Shown: piece by piece, positions 1 to 9,747 of the stretch
Layout of the letters: the number at the start of each line of letters is the position of its first letter
Position numbering within the stretch: the stretch's first letter is position 1
Made by a program: the position numbers and the translations under genes
Origin: Bacteroidales bacterium M8
Lineage (GTDB): Bacteria > Bacteroidota > Bacteroidia > Bacteroidales > Muribaculaceae
Assembly: GCA_001689495.1 (NCBI GenBank)
Contig: LUJS01000017.1
Location: forward strand, 86,601 to 150,600
Direction of reading: 5' to 3'
DNA: 64,000 nt
The notes under the pieces: generated by a model
Databases searched by the model: none
What the model saw: only the letters and a program-made list of their open reading frames with translations
Told to the model about the DNA's origin: nothing

Positions 1-2312
1 CCCTTACCGGCGCCGCGCTCCTTCTGGTCGTTGTGGCCGAACTCAACCAGAACCCAGTCGCCCGGGCGGGCCATCGAGAGCACCTTGTCATAGCGCTTGG
101 AGTCGAGGAACGACGACGCCCTCTGGCCGCTCTCGGCGTTGTTGGCCACGCATACGTTGCTGTCGAAGTATGCGGGCATTATCTGTCCCCAGCTTGCCCA
201 CGGCTCCTTGGTCTGGTCTACCACGGTGCTGTTGCCGCAGAGATATACGGTGGTCACGCTGTCGGCGTCGGTGACGGGGGTGATGGTGACGCTCTGCACG
301 GCGGGGGCATGGCCGGTGAACTCGAGCGTGAGCTTGTCGTCCCAAGTCGGGGTGCCCACCTCGCGGGGATTGATGCGCACCGAGTCCTTGAGGTTGATGC
401 CGCGCTGGCGCTTGTGCACGATGAACGTCCTGTCCTCGAACTTGCCCTTGGCCGTGGCCACGTCGTCGAGCATCAGGCGGCGGCTCTCGGCGCGGACGGT
501 GGTCTGTGCCTTGCGGCGCTTGTCGCCGAGGCGCACCGTCACCTTATAGTTGCCGTCGGGCACCCTGACCGAGAAGAAATAGGGCTTTCCGTCCTTGGTC
601 GGAGCGGTGCCGAAGTCATAGCCGTATCCGTCGAACTCGTTATAGGCGGGCACGGTGGCATCCATGGTATACGAGTGGCTGACGGGGAGCAGGGCGTCCT
701 TGAGGGGACATGTGGTGCCGCGGAGACCCTCGGCGATGCTGGCGGCGTTGAGGCGCGCGCCCTTCTTGGACGAGTGCGTATGGTCTTTCTTGAAGTAAGG
801 GGGCGTGCCCTCGGGGCCTATGGCCTGATATTTCTTGCCCGAGATGGCGTTTAGGTCGATGAAGTATGCCCCACCCTGACGGGCGGCCTGACGGGCCCAG
901 AGGCCGAAGCTGTTGGCATTGCTCTCTATCTTGCCGTCCTGCCACTTGTTGCGGGGAGTGTGGCTGAGCACGATGGGTATGGCACCCTTCTCCTTGGCGT
1001 CCATGATGAACTTGCGCAGATACCAGCCATAGGTATAGATGACCTGATTCTTGCCCGTGGCCTCCATCCTGAACACCTTGCTCTCGCCGCCGGCGCCATG
1101 CAGCTCGCCGCGGGCCTTGCCGGTGTTGATGTCGCCGCCGTCGTTGTGGCCGAACTGCATTATCACGAAGTCGCCCGGCTGCAGCGCATTATATACCTTG
1201 TCCCAGCGACCCTCGTCGAGGAATGTCCTTGCGCTGCGTCCGGCCATGGCGTGGTTCTCGACCGAGACCTTGGTGGTGTCGAAGAGTTCGTGCAGCACGC
1301 TGCCCCAACCCCACATCGAGTCGTCGTCGCTGTCGGCGTTCTTGACGGTGCTGTCGCCGATGGTGAAGACCACCGGGCGTCCCGGCTTGCGCGAGGCGCC
1401 GGTCTTGGTGTCGACCTCGACGGGGAGCAGATACTCGGCCAGCTCGAGACCCTTGACGCCGCGCAGGCCCTCGGCAGCCGACTCGGCATTGACCCTCGCG
1501 CCGAACGCCGAGGTGTGGATGCGGTCTATGTAGAACATGGTCTTGACCTTCTCCTTGCCGAATCGCTCGAACTTGCGGGCGGTGATCTCGTTGAGGTCGA
1601 CGAAGGGCACTCCCTCGGCCTCGGCCACCTGACGGGCCCAGAGGCCGAACGTCTTGTTCACGCGGGTTATCTTGGTCGAGTCGCGGTCGTCCCAAGCGTT
1701 GCGCGGGGTCAGCGAGAAGAGTATCGGGCGGCCACCCTTGGCCTTGACCTCGCGCACGTAGCGGCGCATGTATTCGCCGTATGTATATACGGTGTCGGGC
1801 TGTCCGGTCTCCTTGATGGTCACGGCAAGGCTCTCCTCGCCGATGCCGGGAATCGAGGCGCGGGCGCGTCCCGAGTCATACGGACCGTTGTCGTTATGGC
1901 CCAGCTCGATTATCACCCAGTCGCCTGGGCGTACGCCCTGCAGCACCTCGGGCCACAGGCGGTTGTAGAACGTGCGGCTGCTCATGCCGCCGAGGGCGTG
2001 GTTCTCGACGGTGATGCGGTCGGCGTCAAAATATTCGGGCATGTAGTATCCCCAGCCCCACTGGCCGTTGCCGCCGTCGCCCAGCGTGCCCGTGCGCATG
2101 GTCGAGTTGCCGACCAGAAACAATACGGGGTTGTTGCCCTTGCGTGTCGAGCCCGGCACCGGACGCGCCGTGCGGGCCTTGTTGAGGCTGTCGAGGGTGT
2201 TGTCGATGACACCGTTGACATCCTCCATCGGCGATGAGATTTTCTGCTGTCCGGACAGGGCCATGCCCATGCCCAGCGCAGCCAATGTCAGTAATGCGCC
2301 TTTGAGTCTCAT
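1..2312 (-). CDS. Three-module SGNH/GDSL (CE12-like) rhamnogalacturonan acetylesterase, partial at the window edge
   Basis: The reading frame is open on the minus strand from an ATG at 2310-2312 through base 1, so the 3' end lies outside the window; about 770 residues are visible. A signal peptide (about residues 1-20, ending ALSGQQ) indicates export. Three SGNH hydrolase modules follow: nucleophile Ser near residues 70 (LVGNST), 321 (TIGDST) and 695 (LCGNST), each with a GHND block. The DxxH-type catalytic pair is visible in modules 1 (DRIHTS) and 2 (DHTHSS); for module 3 it would lie beyond the edge. A beta-sandwich-like stretch (about 555-670) precedes module 3, as in Bacteroidetes rhamnogalacturonan acetylesterases. 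The family removes acetyl groups from rhamnogalacturonan-I. It is 40 nt downstream of the PL11 gene. The substrate is inferred from family and context; two modules have Asn where GDSL has Asp. Confidence 0.85.
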   Translation of the reverse strand, partial: MRLKGALLTLAALGMGMALSGQQKISSPMEDVNGVIDNTLDSLNKARTARPVPGSTRKGNNPVLFLVGNSTMRTGTLGDGGNGQWGWGYYMPEYFDADRITVENHALGGMSSRTFYNRLWPEVLQGVRPGDWVIIELGHNDNGPYDSGRARASIPGIGEESLAVTIKETGQPDTVYTYGEYMRRYVREVKAKGGRPILFSLTPRNAWDDRDSTKITRVNKTFGLWARQVAEAEGVPFVDLNEITARKFERFGKEKVKTMFYIDRIHTSAFGARVNAESAAEGLRGVKGLELAEYLLPVEVDTKTGASRKPGRPVVFTIGDSTVKNADSDDDSMWGWGSVLHELFDTTKVSVENHAMAGRSARTFLDEGRWDKVYNALQPGDFVIMQFGHNDGGDINTGKARGELHGAGGESKVFRMEATGKNQVIYTYGWYLRKFIMDAKEKGAIPIVLSHTPRNKWQDGKIESNANSFGLWARQAARQGGAYFIDLNAISGKKYQAIGPEGTPPYFKKDHTHSSKKGARLNAASIAEGLRGTTCPLKDALLPVSHSYTMDATVPAYNEFDGYGYDFGTAPTKDGKPYFFSVRVPDGNYKVTVRLGDKRRKAQTTVRAESRRLMLDDVATAKGKFEDRTFIVHKRQRGINLKDSVRINPREVGTPTWDDKLTLEFTGHAPAVQSVTITPVTDADSVTTVYLCGNSTVVDQTKEPWASWGQIMPAYFDSNVCVANNAESGQRASSFLDSKRYDKVLSMARPGDWVLVEFGHNDQKERGAGK

Positions 2313-2352
2313 GGTTGTGATTGGTATTGTATTGGTTTTGATGTGATGATTG

Positions 2353-4221
2353 TCAGTCTATCTTGGTGCCGCGGAATGTCGTGCCCTTCAGCTCGGGTCC
2401 GAAATAGAATCCGGGCTGCGTGGGCTGGTTATAGGCCACGTTCTGGTTGGCGATGCTGTGGCGGTAGGCGGGCTCCTCGAGGAAGGTGTGGAATCTGTAC
2501 GGAGTGTCGAAGGTCGAGACATACAGCCTGAGCGACGAGCTGTCGGGGGTGCGCATCAGCACCTCCTCGCGCCAGTCGCCGAGTATGTCGCCCTGCAGGC
2601 AGGGGTTGGCCTTGGTCCAGTTGTTCGACACCGTGCCCTCGAACACCTGCAGCGGCTCGCAGACACCCTTGCGCCAGTCATACTTGCTCACGGTGTTCTT
2701 GTCCAGCAGCTCGCGCAGCAGGTCGCCGTCCCACCACACGGCCATATTTATGGGAACGCCGGCGGTGGCATACATATTGTATTCCTGAGGCTTTGTCAGC
2801 AGCGTGCCGTCCCATGCGCGGATCCCCCCGGTGTTGGGCGACCACAGCTCGACGCCGGGGTGCGTGGGGTCGATGTCGGCGGCCATGCAGCGGCCAACGT
2901 CCTGATCGCTGGGATATTGCAGTATCACCTTGCCCGTGGCGGCCTCGCGCAGCGTCGAGCCGTCCTTGCGATTTTCGTGACAGCACCATACATAATATTT
3001 CTCGTTGTTCACGTCAGAGAGCAGGTGCATGGCGTCGCCGTGATACATGCCGGTCGAATAGAGGCCCGTGCCGTCGTGGTCTACGGCCATCTGGCCATAG
3101 ATTATCTCGTCGCAGCCGTCGCCGTCGACATCGGCCACCCTGAGGTTGTGGTTGCCCTGACCGGCATACTCGCCGCATCCGGGGTTGTCGCTGTCGAATA
3201 CCCAGCGCGATTTCAGTTCCTTGCCGTCCCAGTCCCAAGCGGCGAGGACGCCGCGGGTGTAGTATCCGCGGCACATCACGGCCGAGGGCTTCACGCCGTC
3301 GAGGCATGCCGTGGCGGCCAGAAAGCGGTCCGAGCGGTTGGCATAGCTGTCGCCCCACTTCCTGAGGTCGCCGCGCTCGGGCAGATAGTCCACGGTAGCC
3401 ATGGCCTCGCCCGTCAGGCCGTTGAACACGGTCAGGTACTCGGGGCCGGACACGATGCGCCCCTTGATGTTGCGCCAGTCGGCCTTGCGGTCGCCAATCA
3501 GGCGTCCGGTGCCGTCGACCGATCCGTCGCCGGTCTTGCATATCATCTCGGCACGGCCGTCGCCGTCAAAGTCGGCCACGAGAAACTGCGTGTAGTGTGC
3601 CCCGGCGCGTATGTTGTCGCCAAGGTCTATGCGCCACAGCCGGGTGCCGTCCAGCCTGTAGCAGTCTATGATGACCGGGCCTGTAAACCCGTTGTGTGCG
3701 TTGTCGTGAGCGTTGGTGGGATCCCATTTCAGGAAGATCTCATACTGCCCGTCGCCGTCGACATCGCCGATAGAGGCGTCGTTGGCGATATAATGGTACT
3801 CCTTGCCGAAAGGATCAACCCCCAGCTCGGGCTTGTCGAGGGGTATGTCTATGTATCCGTGCGGAGCCTCGGCGGGCAGGGTGTACGCGCCCCCCTGCTT
3901 CTTGCCTTTCAGGGCCCTGACCTCATAGCGGACCTCGGCCTTGCCTCCATACGGATCCTTGAAGAATGTCTTGTCTGTCAGTGGTTTTCTGTTTATCTTG
4001 CGTCCGTCGCGATAGATGTCGAATGCCTGATCCATCGGGTCGGCCGACAGATAGCGCCACGACAGGGCCACGGTGTCGGCGTCCTGACGCACGGCCACGA
4101 CGCCACGGTCGAGGGGCTCACCTTTGAGACGCGAGTAGTCGTATGCCGACTGGCCGCAGACAGTGACGGCCGGCAATAGGGCGGAGAGAAGTGTCAGAGA
4201 TTTCAGAGACATGATTTTCAT
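2353..4221 (-). CDS. Rhamnogalacturonan lyase, PL11 family
   Basis: This 622-residue exported protein matches the YesW/YesX-type rhamnogalacturonan-I lyases in length and layout. The signal peptide is about residues 1-23. An N-terminal beta domain (YDYSRLKGEPLDRGVVAV) is followed by a beta-propeller with several acidic DxDGDG calcium-binding loops (for example DVDGDGQYEIF, DFDGDGRAEM, DVDGDGCDEI). PL11 enzymes cleave the rhamnose-galacturonate backbone of pectin by beta-elimination, using Ca2+. The gene lies between the SusCD pair and the acetylesterase, fitting cooperative deacetylation and backbone cleavage. Whether it is endo- or exo-acting cannot be told here. Confidence 0.92.
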   Translation of the reverse strand: MKIMSLKSLTLLSALLPAVTVCGQSAYDYSRLKGEPLDRGVVAVRQDADTVALSWRYLSADPMDQAFDIYRDGRKINRKPLTDKTFFKDPYGGKAEVRYEVRALKGKKQGGAYTLPAEAPHGYIDIPLDKPELGVDPFGKEYHYIANDASIGDVDGDGQYEIFLKWDPTNAHDNAHNGFTGPVIIDCYRLDGTRLWRIDLGDNIRAGAHYTQFLVADFDGDGRAEMICKTGDGSVDGTGRLIGDRKADWRNIKGRIVSGPEYLTVFNGLTGEAMATVDYLPERGDLRKWGDSYANRSDRFLAATACLDGVKPSAVMCRGYYTRGVLAAWDWDGKELKSRWVFDSDNPGCGEYAGQGNHNLRVADVDGDGCDEIIYGQMAVDHDGTGLYSTGMYHGDAMHLLSDVNNEKYYVWCCHENRKDGSTLREAATGKVILQYPSDQDVGRCMAADIDPTHPGVELWSPNTGGIRAWDGTLLTKPQEYNMYATAGVPINMAVWWDGDLLRELLDKNTVSKYDWRKGVCEPLQVFEGTVSNNWTKANPCLQGDILGDWREEVLMRTPDSSSLRLYVSTFDTPYRFHTFLEEPAYRHSIANQNVAYNQPTQPGFYFGPELKGTTFRGTKID

Positions 4222-4242
4222 ATTCAGTTATTCATAAAAGCA

Positions 4243-4270
4243 GGGGGCATCGCCCAATGTCGATGCCCCC
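4243..4270 (-). promoter_or_regulatory. Perfect intercistronic hairpin between susD and the PL11 gene
   Basis: GGGGGCATCG (4243-4252) and CGATGCCCCC (4261-4270) form a perfect 10-bp stem with an 8-nt loop. In the minus-strand transcript it sits after the susD stop and before the PL11 start and is followed by TGCTTTTATG, a weak U-rich tail. It could be an attenuator or a 3'-end-protecting hairpin that keeps SusCD transcripts in excess over enzyme transcripts; that role is inferred. Confidence 0.6.
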
Positions 4271-4320
4271 TTATCAATCTTATTTACCAATAGTAATGGT
4301 GGGGCCGAGCCCTCCGGTCA

Positions 4321-6495
4321 TCAATAACCGGGGTTCTGCCATGCTGCCTTCTGCTCGTCGGTGAGGTTGGCACCGTTGTCCTGAAGCAGACCGTCGATGA
4401 ACGCCTGAGGTACAGGACGCAGATAGTGCTTCGAGGGGTTGAAGGCATTTACGTCGGGGTTCAGCTTGACAGCGCGGTTCTCGAGCTGCTTGGTGCGCGA
4501 GAGGGTCTCCCAGCGTACAAACTCACCGCAAAGCTCGCGAGAGTGCTCGTTGAGGATGAAGTGCAGGGCACGGTCGAACTGGCTCGATACGCCGAGCTTG
4601 GCCAGAATGGCCTCGTCCTCCTTGGGCAGTCTGTTCCAGTCCCAGTCGGTCATCTCGGCCTCTGTCGAGGCAGTGGTGGGGGTCAGGTCGTGGTTGGACA
4701 GGTAGTACGAGTTGATGCCGAGGTTCCAGCCCTGATTGGCTGCGATGTATTCGGGGTGCTTGGCATCGGCAGTTACGAATGCCGACTGCTCTGCGGCCTT
4801 GTTGCCGTCTACATAGAAACCGCGGTTCTCGCCCTCGTGCCATGCGGCACGCTTGCGCACTGCGTTGATGTCATTCTTGGCACCGGGATAATCCTCGAGG
4901 CGGATCTTGATCTCGGCACGCACGAGATATGTCTCGGCCAGACGGGCGAGGACAACGTCGCGCGAGCCATTGTCGCCTGCAAAGGCATTGAGGTAGCCGC
5001 AAGCGTGCTTGCTGATGCCAGCCCACATGTTGCTACCCTTGGCACCCATGGCGTGGTTCTGTGTAGCACCGAAGCTGTGACCTACGAACTGACCGTTCTT
5101 ATACATGATCCACGAGTCGAGGATGGGGGTTGAAACGCCAGACAGACGGGTATTCTCCTTGCGCACGGGGCGCTCGCCGGGAGTCCAGACGGGCAGACGG
5201 CCCTCCTCGTCGACAAAGTTTGCATCGGTTTGCATGGCCTTCTCGACGGCACCGAATGTGAACTTGTCATACTTGTTGTCGTTCGGGGTGTTGAAGATCA
5301 TGACGATGGCGGGGTCACCAACCTTGAATGTATGGGTGGTTCCGTCGGCATAGGTGTGCTTGTACTCTGTGGCTGCGCCATAGACGGTGCGGAATGCCTT
5401 GAAGAGACGGGCATCGTTCTTGATGTCGTATGCAGAGTACAGATACTCGGTGGGACGATAGCGCTGGAAGTCCTTGCCGCCGGTGATGCAGCCGCGAAGG
5501 TTCTTGAGCACGGTGGTCTTGGCCCAGTTGGAGAACTGGGGATTGAAGTGTGCACCGATATTGCGGATATTGGTACGGGCAGAGGGGAAGTTGGCGTTCT
5601 GGGGAGCCACCATGAGGTTCTCGCTGCTCTTCTCGATTGCTGCGTCGGGCTTGTCCCAGTTGCCATAGAGGTCGATCACGTCGTTCTCGAGCGAGCGGGC
5701 CGAGATTGCATAGTCGGCAGCCTTGAGGCCTTCCTCAAGATAAGCCTTCTTGACGTCGGCGTTCCAGTCGTTGTTGCGCTCGGAGGCTGCGAAGAGGCAA
5801 GCCTTGGCGAGGAAGTGGGCGGCCGAAGCCTTGGTCCATGTGATGCCGGCACCCATGAAGCTCTGATCCTCACCTTCGAAGAGGTTGTAGGAATCGCGGA
5901 AATCGGAAATCACCTGCTCCCAGCACTCCTTGGGAGTCTTCACCTCGAAGGTGCGTATCACACCGTCGGCGGGAACGGTCTGGATTACGCAACGGCCAAA
6001 CTGTGCCGTGAGCTGATAGTAGTTGAAGCCGCGCAGGAAATATGCCTGTGCAAGGCAGGAGTTGCGCACACTCTCGTCTTTGATGAGGTCGGCCGAGGCG
6101 ATGATCTTGTTGGCGGCGGCGATACCGTAGTAAAGCTCGTCCCAAAGACCGGCGTTGGTGCCGGTATTGCCGTTGACAGTGATGAAAGAGGCAGCCATAC
6201 GGTTGTCGTATGTGAGCCACATTTCGTTGCAGGCATCGGTGCCGATGCCGAACTCGTCGGTGCCCTGCATGGTCTGCACGTCGCCGTTGCCCTCATATCC
6301 GGCCCACCAGCGGATGTGGCCATAGAGAGAGCGGGTTAACGACTGAATGCCTTCAGAGGTCTGGAAGAAAGCAGTGGTATGGCCGGCGGGCATCTCCTCG
6401 TCGAGGAAATCCTCCGAACAGCCTGTGAGACCCACGATAGCTGTCGAGGCAACAAGACCTGCTGCGAGATATTTATAGAATTTCATTGTTTTCAA
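4321..6495 (-). CDS. SusD/RagB-family outer-membrane glycan-binding lipoprotein
   Basis: The 724-residue protein has a lipoprotein signal with the acylated Cys at 26 (VGLTGC), followed by the SusD start SEDFLDEE. TPR-like helical stretches and the C-terminal region (FNPSKHYLRPVPQ, RELCGEFVRWETL) are typical of RagB/SusD. SusD proteins bind oligosaccharides at the cell surface and cap the SusC channel. At 724 residues it is longer than many SusD proteins (about 500-650). It starts 20 nt after the susC stop, so the two are co-transcribed. Ligand specificity (probably pectic oligosaccharides) is inferred from the neighbouring PL11 and CE12-like genes. Confidence 0.96.
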   Translation of the reverse strand: MKTMKFYKYLAAGLVASTAIVGLTGCSEDFLDEEMPAGHTTAFFQTSEGIQSLTRSLYGHIRWWAGYEGNGDVQTMQGTDEFGIGTDACNEMWLTYDNRMAASFITVNGNTGTNAGLWDELYYGIAAANKIIASADLIKDESVRNSCLAQAYFLRGFNYYQLTAQFGRCVIQTVPADGVIRTFEVKTPKECWEQVISDFRDSYNLFEGEDQSFMGAGITWTKASAAHFLAKACLFAASERNNDWNADVKKAYLEEGLKAADYAISARSLENDVIDLYGNWDKPDAAIEKSSENLMVAPQNANFPSARTNIRNIGAHFNPQFSNWAKTTVLKNLRGCITGGKDFQRYRPTEYLYSAYDIKNDARLFKAFRTVYGAATEYKHTYADGTTHTFKVGDPAIVMIFNTPNDNKYDKFTFGAVEKAMQTDANFVDEEGRLPVWTPGERPVRKENTRLSGVSTPILDSWIMYKNGQFVGHSFGATQNHAMGAKGSNMWAGISKHACGYLNAFAGDNGSRDVVLARLAETYLVRAEIKIRLEDYPGAKNDINAVRKRAAWHEGENRGFYVDGNKAAEQSAFVTADAKHPEYIAANQGWNLGINSYYLSNHDLTPTTASTEAEMTDWDWNRLPKEDEAILAKLGVSSQFDRALHFILNEHSRELCGEFVRWETLSRTKQLENRAVKLNPDVNAFNPSKHYLRPVPQAFIDGLLQDNGANLTDEQKAAWQNPGY

Positions 6496-6515
6496 GGGTT
6501 TAGATGGGTTGAGGA

Positions 6516-9500
6516 TTAGAAACCGATTTCAAGACCTATTACCCAAGAGCGGTTGTAGTACGACTTGCCGGTATCGAGGTCGATGCCTGCCACGCTCTGG
6601 TGGATGTCAAACGGATTGATGACCTGACCGTAGATCTTGAGGTTCTGGATGGTGAGACGGTTGATGAGCTGACGGGGGAAGTTGTAGCCGAGCGATATGT
6701 TGCGCACGCGCACGAGGTTGCCCTTCTTGTATGAGAGCGCATCCCTGTACTTGTCGTTGTCGCCGGTGTCGACCGAGGTCAGATAGGGCATCTGCACTTC
6801 TGCGTCGGTGTTGTCGGGAGTCCAGTAGTCGGTGGCCTGACCGAGCTGGCCGAAACCGCTCACGGCAACCTTCTTCTGTACCCAGTAGTTGAACTTGCCA
6901 TAGATCATGAAGCTGAGGTCGATGCCCTTGTATGTGAAGGTATTGGTCCAGCCAGCGGTGACGGCGGGGCGGCGCGAGCCTACGATGACACGGTCATCGT
7001 CGTCCATGATATAGTCGCCGTTGACGTCGTGGGGACGCACGCGGCCGGGCACGAACTTCTCGCCGTTGGCGTTCCACTTCTCCATCTCGGCGAGATCCTC
7101 GGGAGTGTTCTGCCAGATGCCGTCGGCGGTATAGCCGTAGTAAACGCTGAGGGCTTCGCCGATGAAGTAGCCTGATGCCACGTCATCGTTCTTGCCGTAT
7201 GCGAGCTCGTCGATCTTGTCCTTCTGCCAAGCGAGGTTGAACGATGTGGTCCAGTCGAAGTCGCGTGTCTGAACGGGGATGGCGTTGAGCGTGAACTCGA
7301 TACCCTTGTTAGAGGTCTTGCCGATGTTGGCGGTGGTTTCGCCATAGCCGGTCACGGTGGGGACCTTCATGGGCAGGAGGAGGTCGTTGGTCTTGGACCA
7401 GTAGAACTCAACGCTACCGTTGATGCGGTTGTTGAGGAAACCGTAGTCGATACCGACGTTCCACTGAGTGGTCTTCTCCCAGCCCACCTCGGTGTTGGCC
7501 ATGACAAGCAGGTTCTTGACAACAGAGGGGTCATTCATGGTGTAGCCCTTGACCTGTGTTCCGTCGGTGGTGGGGATGAAGATGCCTTGGATACCGCCGA
7601 GGGTCGAATAGGGGTCGATGGCCGAGTTACCGGTCGTACCGACACCGGCGCGAATCTTGAGGTTGTTCATCCAAGCCACGTCGCGGAGGAAAGACTCCTG
7701 CTGGATGCGCCAGCCGAGCGACATAGAGGGGAAGAACGCCCACTTGCGGCCCTTGGAGAGCTGCGAGGCACCGTCCCAGCGGCCCGATGCGGTGAGCAGG
7801 TAGCGGTCGTTGAAACCGTAGTTGACACGAATCATGTAAGACTCGAGCTGACGCTCGTTGAGCGAGGTGCTCATGCCTGCGCCGTTGTTCTTGTCTGTGA
7901 TGTCGAGGGTGCCCATGGCATTCCAGAGCCAGCTGTCCTCCTCGATGCGCGAGATGTTCATAGAGCCCTCCTCGATGTTGTACTTGGTGGCCGACTGAAG
8001 AAGGGTAAGACCTACGTTGTGCACCTTGTTGAAGGTGTTGTTATAGGTGATCATGTTGTCGAGTGTCCAAGAGAAGTCGCGGCGGGTATTCCATTTTGCC
8101 GAGTTGCTTGCGCCCTTATAATAGGTATAGGCAGACTCTGCGTCGATATAGTCACCCTTGCGATACTGACGGTAGTCGGGACCGAAGGCGATCTTGTACT
8201 CGAGACCCTTGAGGGGTTTCCAGATCTCGCCGAAATGGAGCTGGGCCGAGAACGAGCCGAGGAAGCGCCATGTCTCGCGATTCGAGATGTTGTGCTCCCA
8301 CTCTCTGATGGGGTCGTACTGGTCCTTGTCGCCACCGGGGTTGAAGATACGTGTACCGTCTTCGTTGGTGGGATAGGCGTAGCGGATATTTCTCTTGTAG
8401 AGCTCGTAGAGGCCGGCGGCAGAGTTGGTGCTCGAGGGCGCGAAGGCGCTCGACATACCATATTCCTGCTCCTCGCGCGAGCCGTTGATGTTCATGTTGA
8501 TGGTCATCCACTTGACGGGAGTGATGTTGGCGCCGAGACGGAAGGTGTAGCGGTTGTACTCCTGACCATACTGCGTGCCCTTGTTGTTGAGGTAGCCGAA
8601 CGAACCGAAGGCGTTCATCTTGTCGGTACCGCCCGAAGCAGATACGGTGTGCTCGTTGACGACGCCGGTGCGTGTGGCCATGCCGGTCCAGTCGACATCC
8701 TCGACTGCGTTGCGGTCCCACGAGCCGTTGGCCCAACCGTTCATCACGTTGTTGTACGAACGCTCGTCGAGCGAGGCGAAGAGGAGTTCGTCGCTTGCCT
8801 TGGTGGGGTTGCGGGGATCGGCATACTTGTTGGGATCGCTGTTGTATGCTGCCCAGCGGCGATAGTCGATATAGTCGGCAGCCGATACAGCCTTGTCGCG
8901 GTCAACGAGATTCTGCCATGTGACAGAGCCGGAGTAGTTGAGCGAGAACTGGCCGGGCTTGCCCGACTTGGTGGTCACGATGACGACACCGTTGGCACCG
9001 CGCGAACCGTAGATGGCGGTTGCCGAGGCGTCCTTGAGAATGTCGATTGACTCGATGTCGCGGGGGTTGATGGTCTCGATGCCCGAGGCAGACATCAGGG
9101 GCACACCGTCGACAACGTAGAGAGGAGCGTTTGAAGCCTTGAGCGAACGCTCGCCACGGATGCGGATCGAAGCTACGGTACCGGGACGGTCGGTCGAGCC
9201 GATGTCGACACCGGCAGCCTTGCCCTGAAGACCCTCGAGGGCATTGGATACGGGACGCGAGGTGAGCTCGTCGGCGCTGACGTGGCTGAGTGAGCCGGTG
9301 ACGTCGCTCTTCTTCTGAACACCGTAACCTACGACCACAACCTCGTCCAGCATCTCGCTGTCCTCAGACATGGTGACGTTGATCTCGTTGCGGCCGTTCA
9401 CGTCCTCAACGACGGTGTTGTATCCGACATAGCGGAATTCGAGTTTGCCATTGGCGGGAACTTTGTTGAGAGTGTAGTTGCCGTCAATGTCGGTGGCGAC

Positions 9501-9689
9501 ACCGTTCTGGGTGCCGACTACCATTACTGTACCGCCGATGACCGGCTCGCCGGTGTTGTCCGTGACGGTACCATGCACTGTGAGCGCCTGTGCCACGGCT
9601 GTCATCGAGACAACCAGCATCAGCAGGGCTGCAAGGAAGAACCGAGGCGATTGGAGCCCCCGTTTTCCCAAACTCATAAGGTGGTTCAT
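6516..9689 (-). CDS. SusC/RagA-family TonB-dependent outer-membrane transporter
   Basis: The 1057-residue protein has a signal peptide with likely cleavage after AVA (residue 33). A CarboxypepD_reg-like domain (about 37-112, LTVHGTVTDNTGEPVIGG) and the SusC signature DEVVVVGYG (115-123) follow. Next come the plug, with IRGERSLKASNAPLYVVDG and ESIDILKDASATAIYGSRG, and a long beta-barrel ending in a C-terminal aromatic residue (IGLEIGF). It imports oligosaccharides bound by the partner SusD, using TonB energy. It is first in the susC-susD-PL11-esterase transcript. The lack of an N-terminal STN domain suggests no anti-sigma signalling, in keeping with control by the nearby hybrid two-component system. 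Confidence 0.97.
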   Translation of the reverse strand: MNHLMSLGKRGLQSPRFFLAALLMLVVSMTAVAQALTVHGTVTDNTGEPVIGGTVMVVGTQNGVATDIDGNYTLNKVPANGKLEFRYVGYNTVVEDVNGRNEINVTMSEDSEMLDEVVVVGYGVQKKSDVTGSLSHVSADELTSRPVSNALEGLQGKAAGVDIGSTDRPGTVASIRIRGERSLKASNAPLYVVDGVPLMSASGIETINPRDIESIDILKDASATAIYGSRGANGVVIVTTKSGKPGQFSLNYSGSVTWQNLVDRDKAVSAADYIDYRRWAAYNSDPNKYADPRNPTKASDELLFASLDERSYNNVMNGWANGSWDRNAVEDVDWTGMATRTGVVNEHTVSASGGTDKMNAFGSFGYLNNKGTQYGQEYNRYTFRLGANITPVKWMTINMNINGSREEQEYGMSSAFAPSSTNSAAGLYELYKRNIRYAYPTNEDGTRIFNPGGDKDQYDPIREWEHNISNRETWRFLGSFSAQLHFGEIWKPLKGLEYKIAFGPDYRQYRKGDYIDAESAYTYYKGASNSAKWNTRRDFSWTLDNMITYNNTFNKVHNVGLTLLQSATKYNIEEGSMNISRIEEDSWLWNAMGTLDITDKNNGAGMSTSLNERQLESYMIRVNYGFNDRYLLTASGRWDGASQLSKGRKWAFFPSMSLGWRIQQESFLRDVAWMNNLKIRAGVGTTGNSAIDPYSTLGGIQGIFIPTTDGTQVKGYTMNDPSVVKNLLVMANTEVGWEKTTQWNVGIDYGFLNNRINGSVEFYWSKTNDLLLPMKVPTVTGYGETTANIGKTSNKGIEFTLNAIPVQTRDFDWTTSFNLAWQKDKIDELAYGKNDDVASGYFIGEALSVYYGYTADGIWQNTPEDLAEMEKWNANGEKFVPGRVRPHDVNGDYIMDDDDRVIVGSRRPAVTAGWTNTFTYKGIDLSFMIYGKFNYWVQKKVAVSGFGQLGQATDYWTPDNTDAEVQMPYLTSVDTGDNDKYRDALSYKKGNLVRVRNISLGYNFPRQLINRLTIQNLKIYGQVINPFDIHQSVAGIDLDTGKSYYNRSWVIGLEIGF

Positions 9690-9747
9690 GATAATTTAGG
9701 TATTAAATAAATGGTTGAGTATTTGTTTAAGGCAAGTGTGATGAAAT

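Noticed and set aside
960..4179. Long plus-strand open frames (425 and 609 codons) opposite the esterase and lyase genes
   Set aside because: They are antisense shadows of high-GC genes with clear family motifs on the minus strand; their translations lack domains and are rich in Ala, Val, His and Gly.
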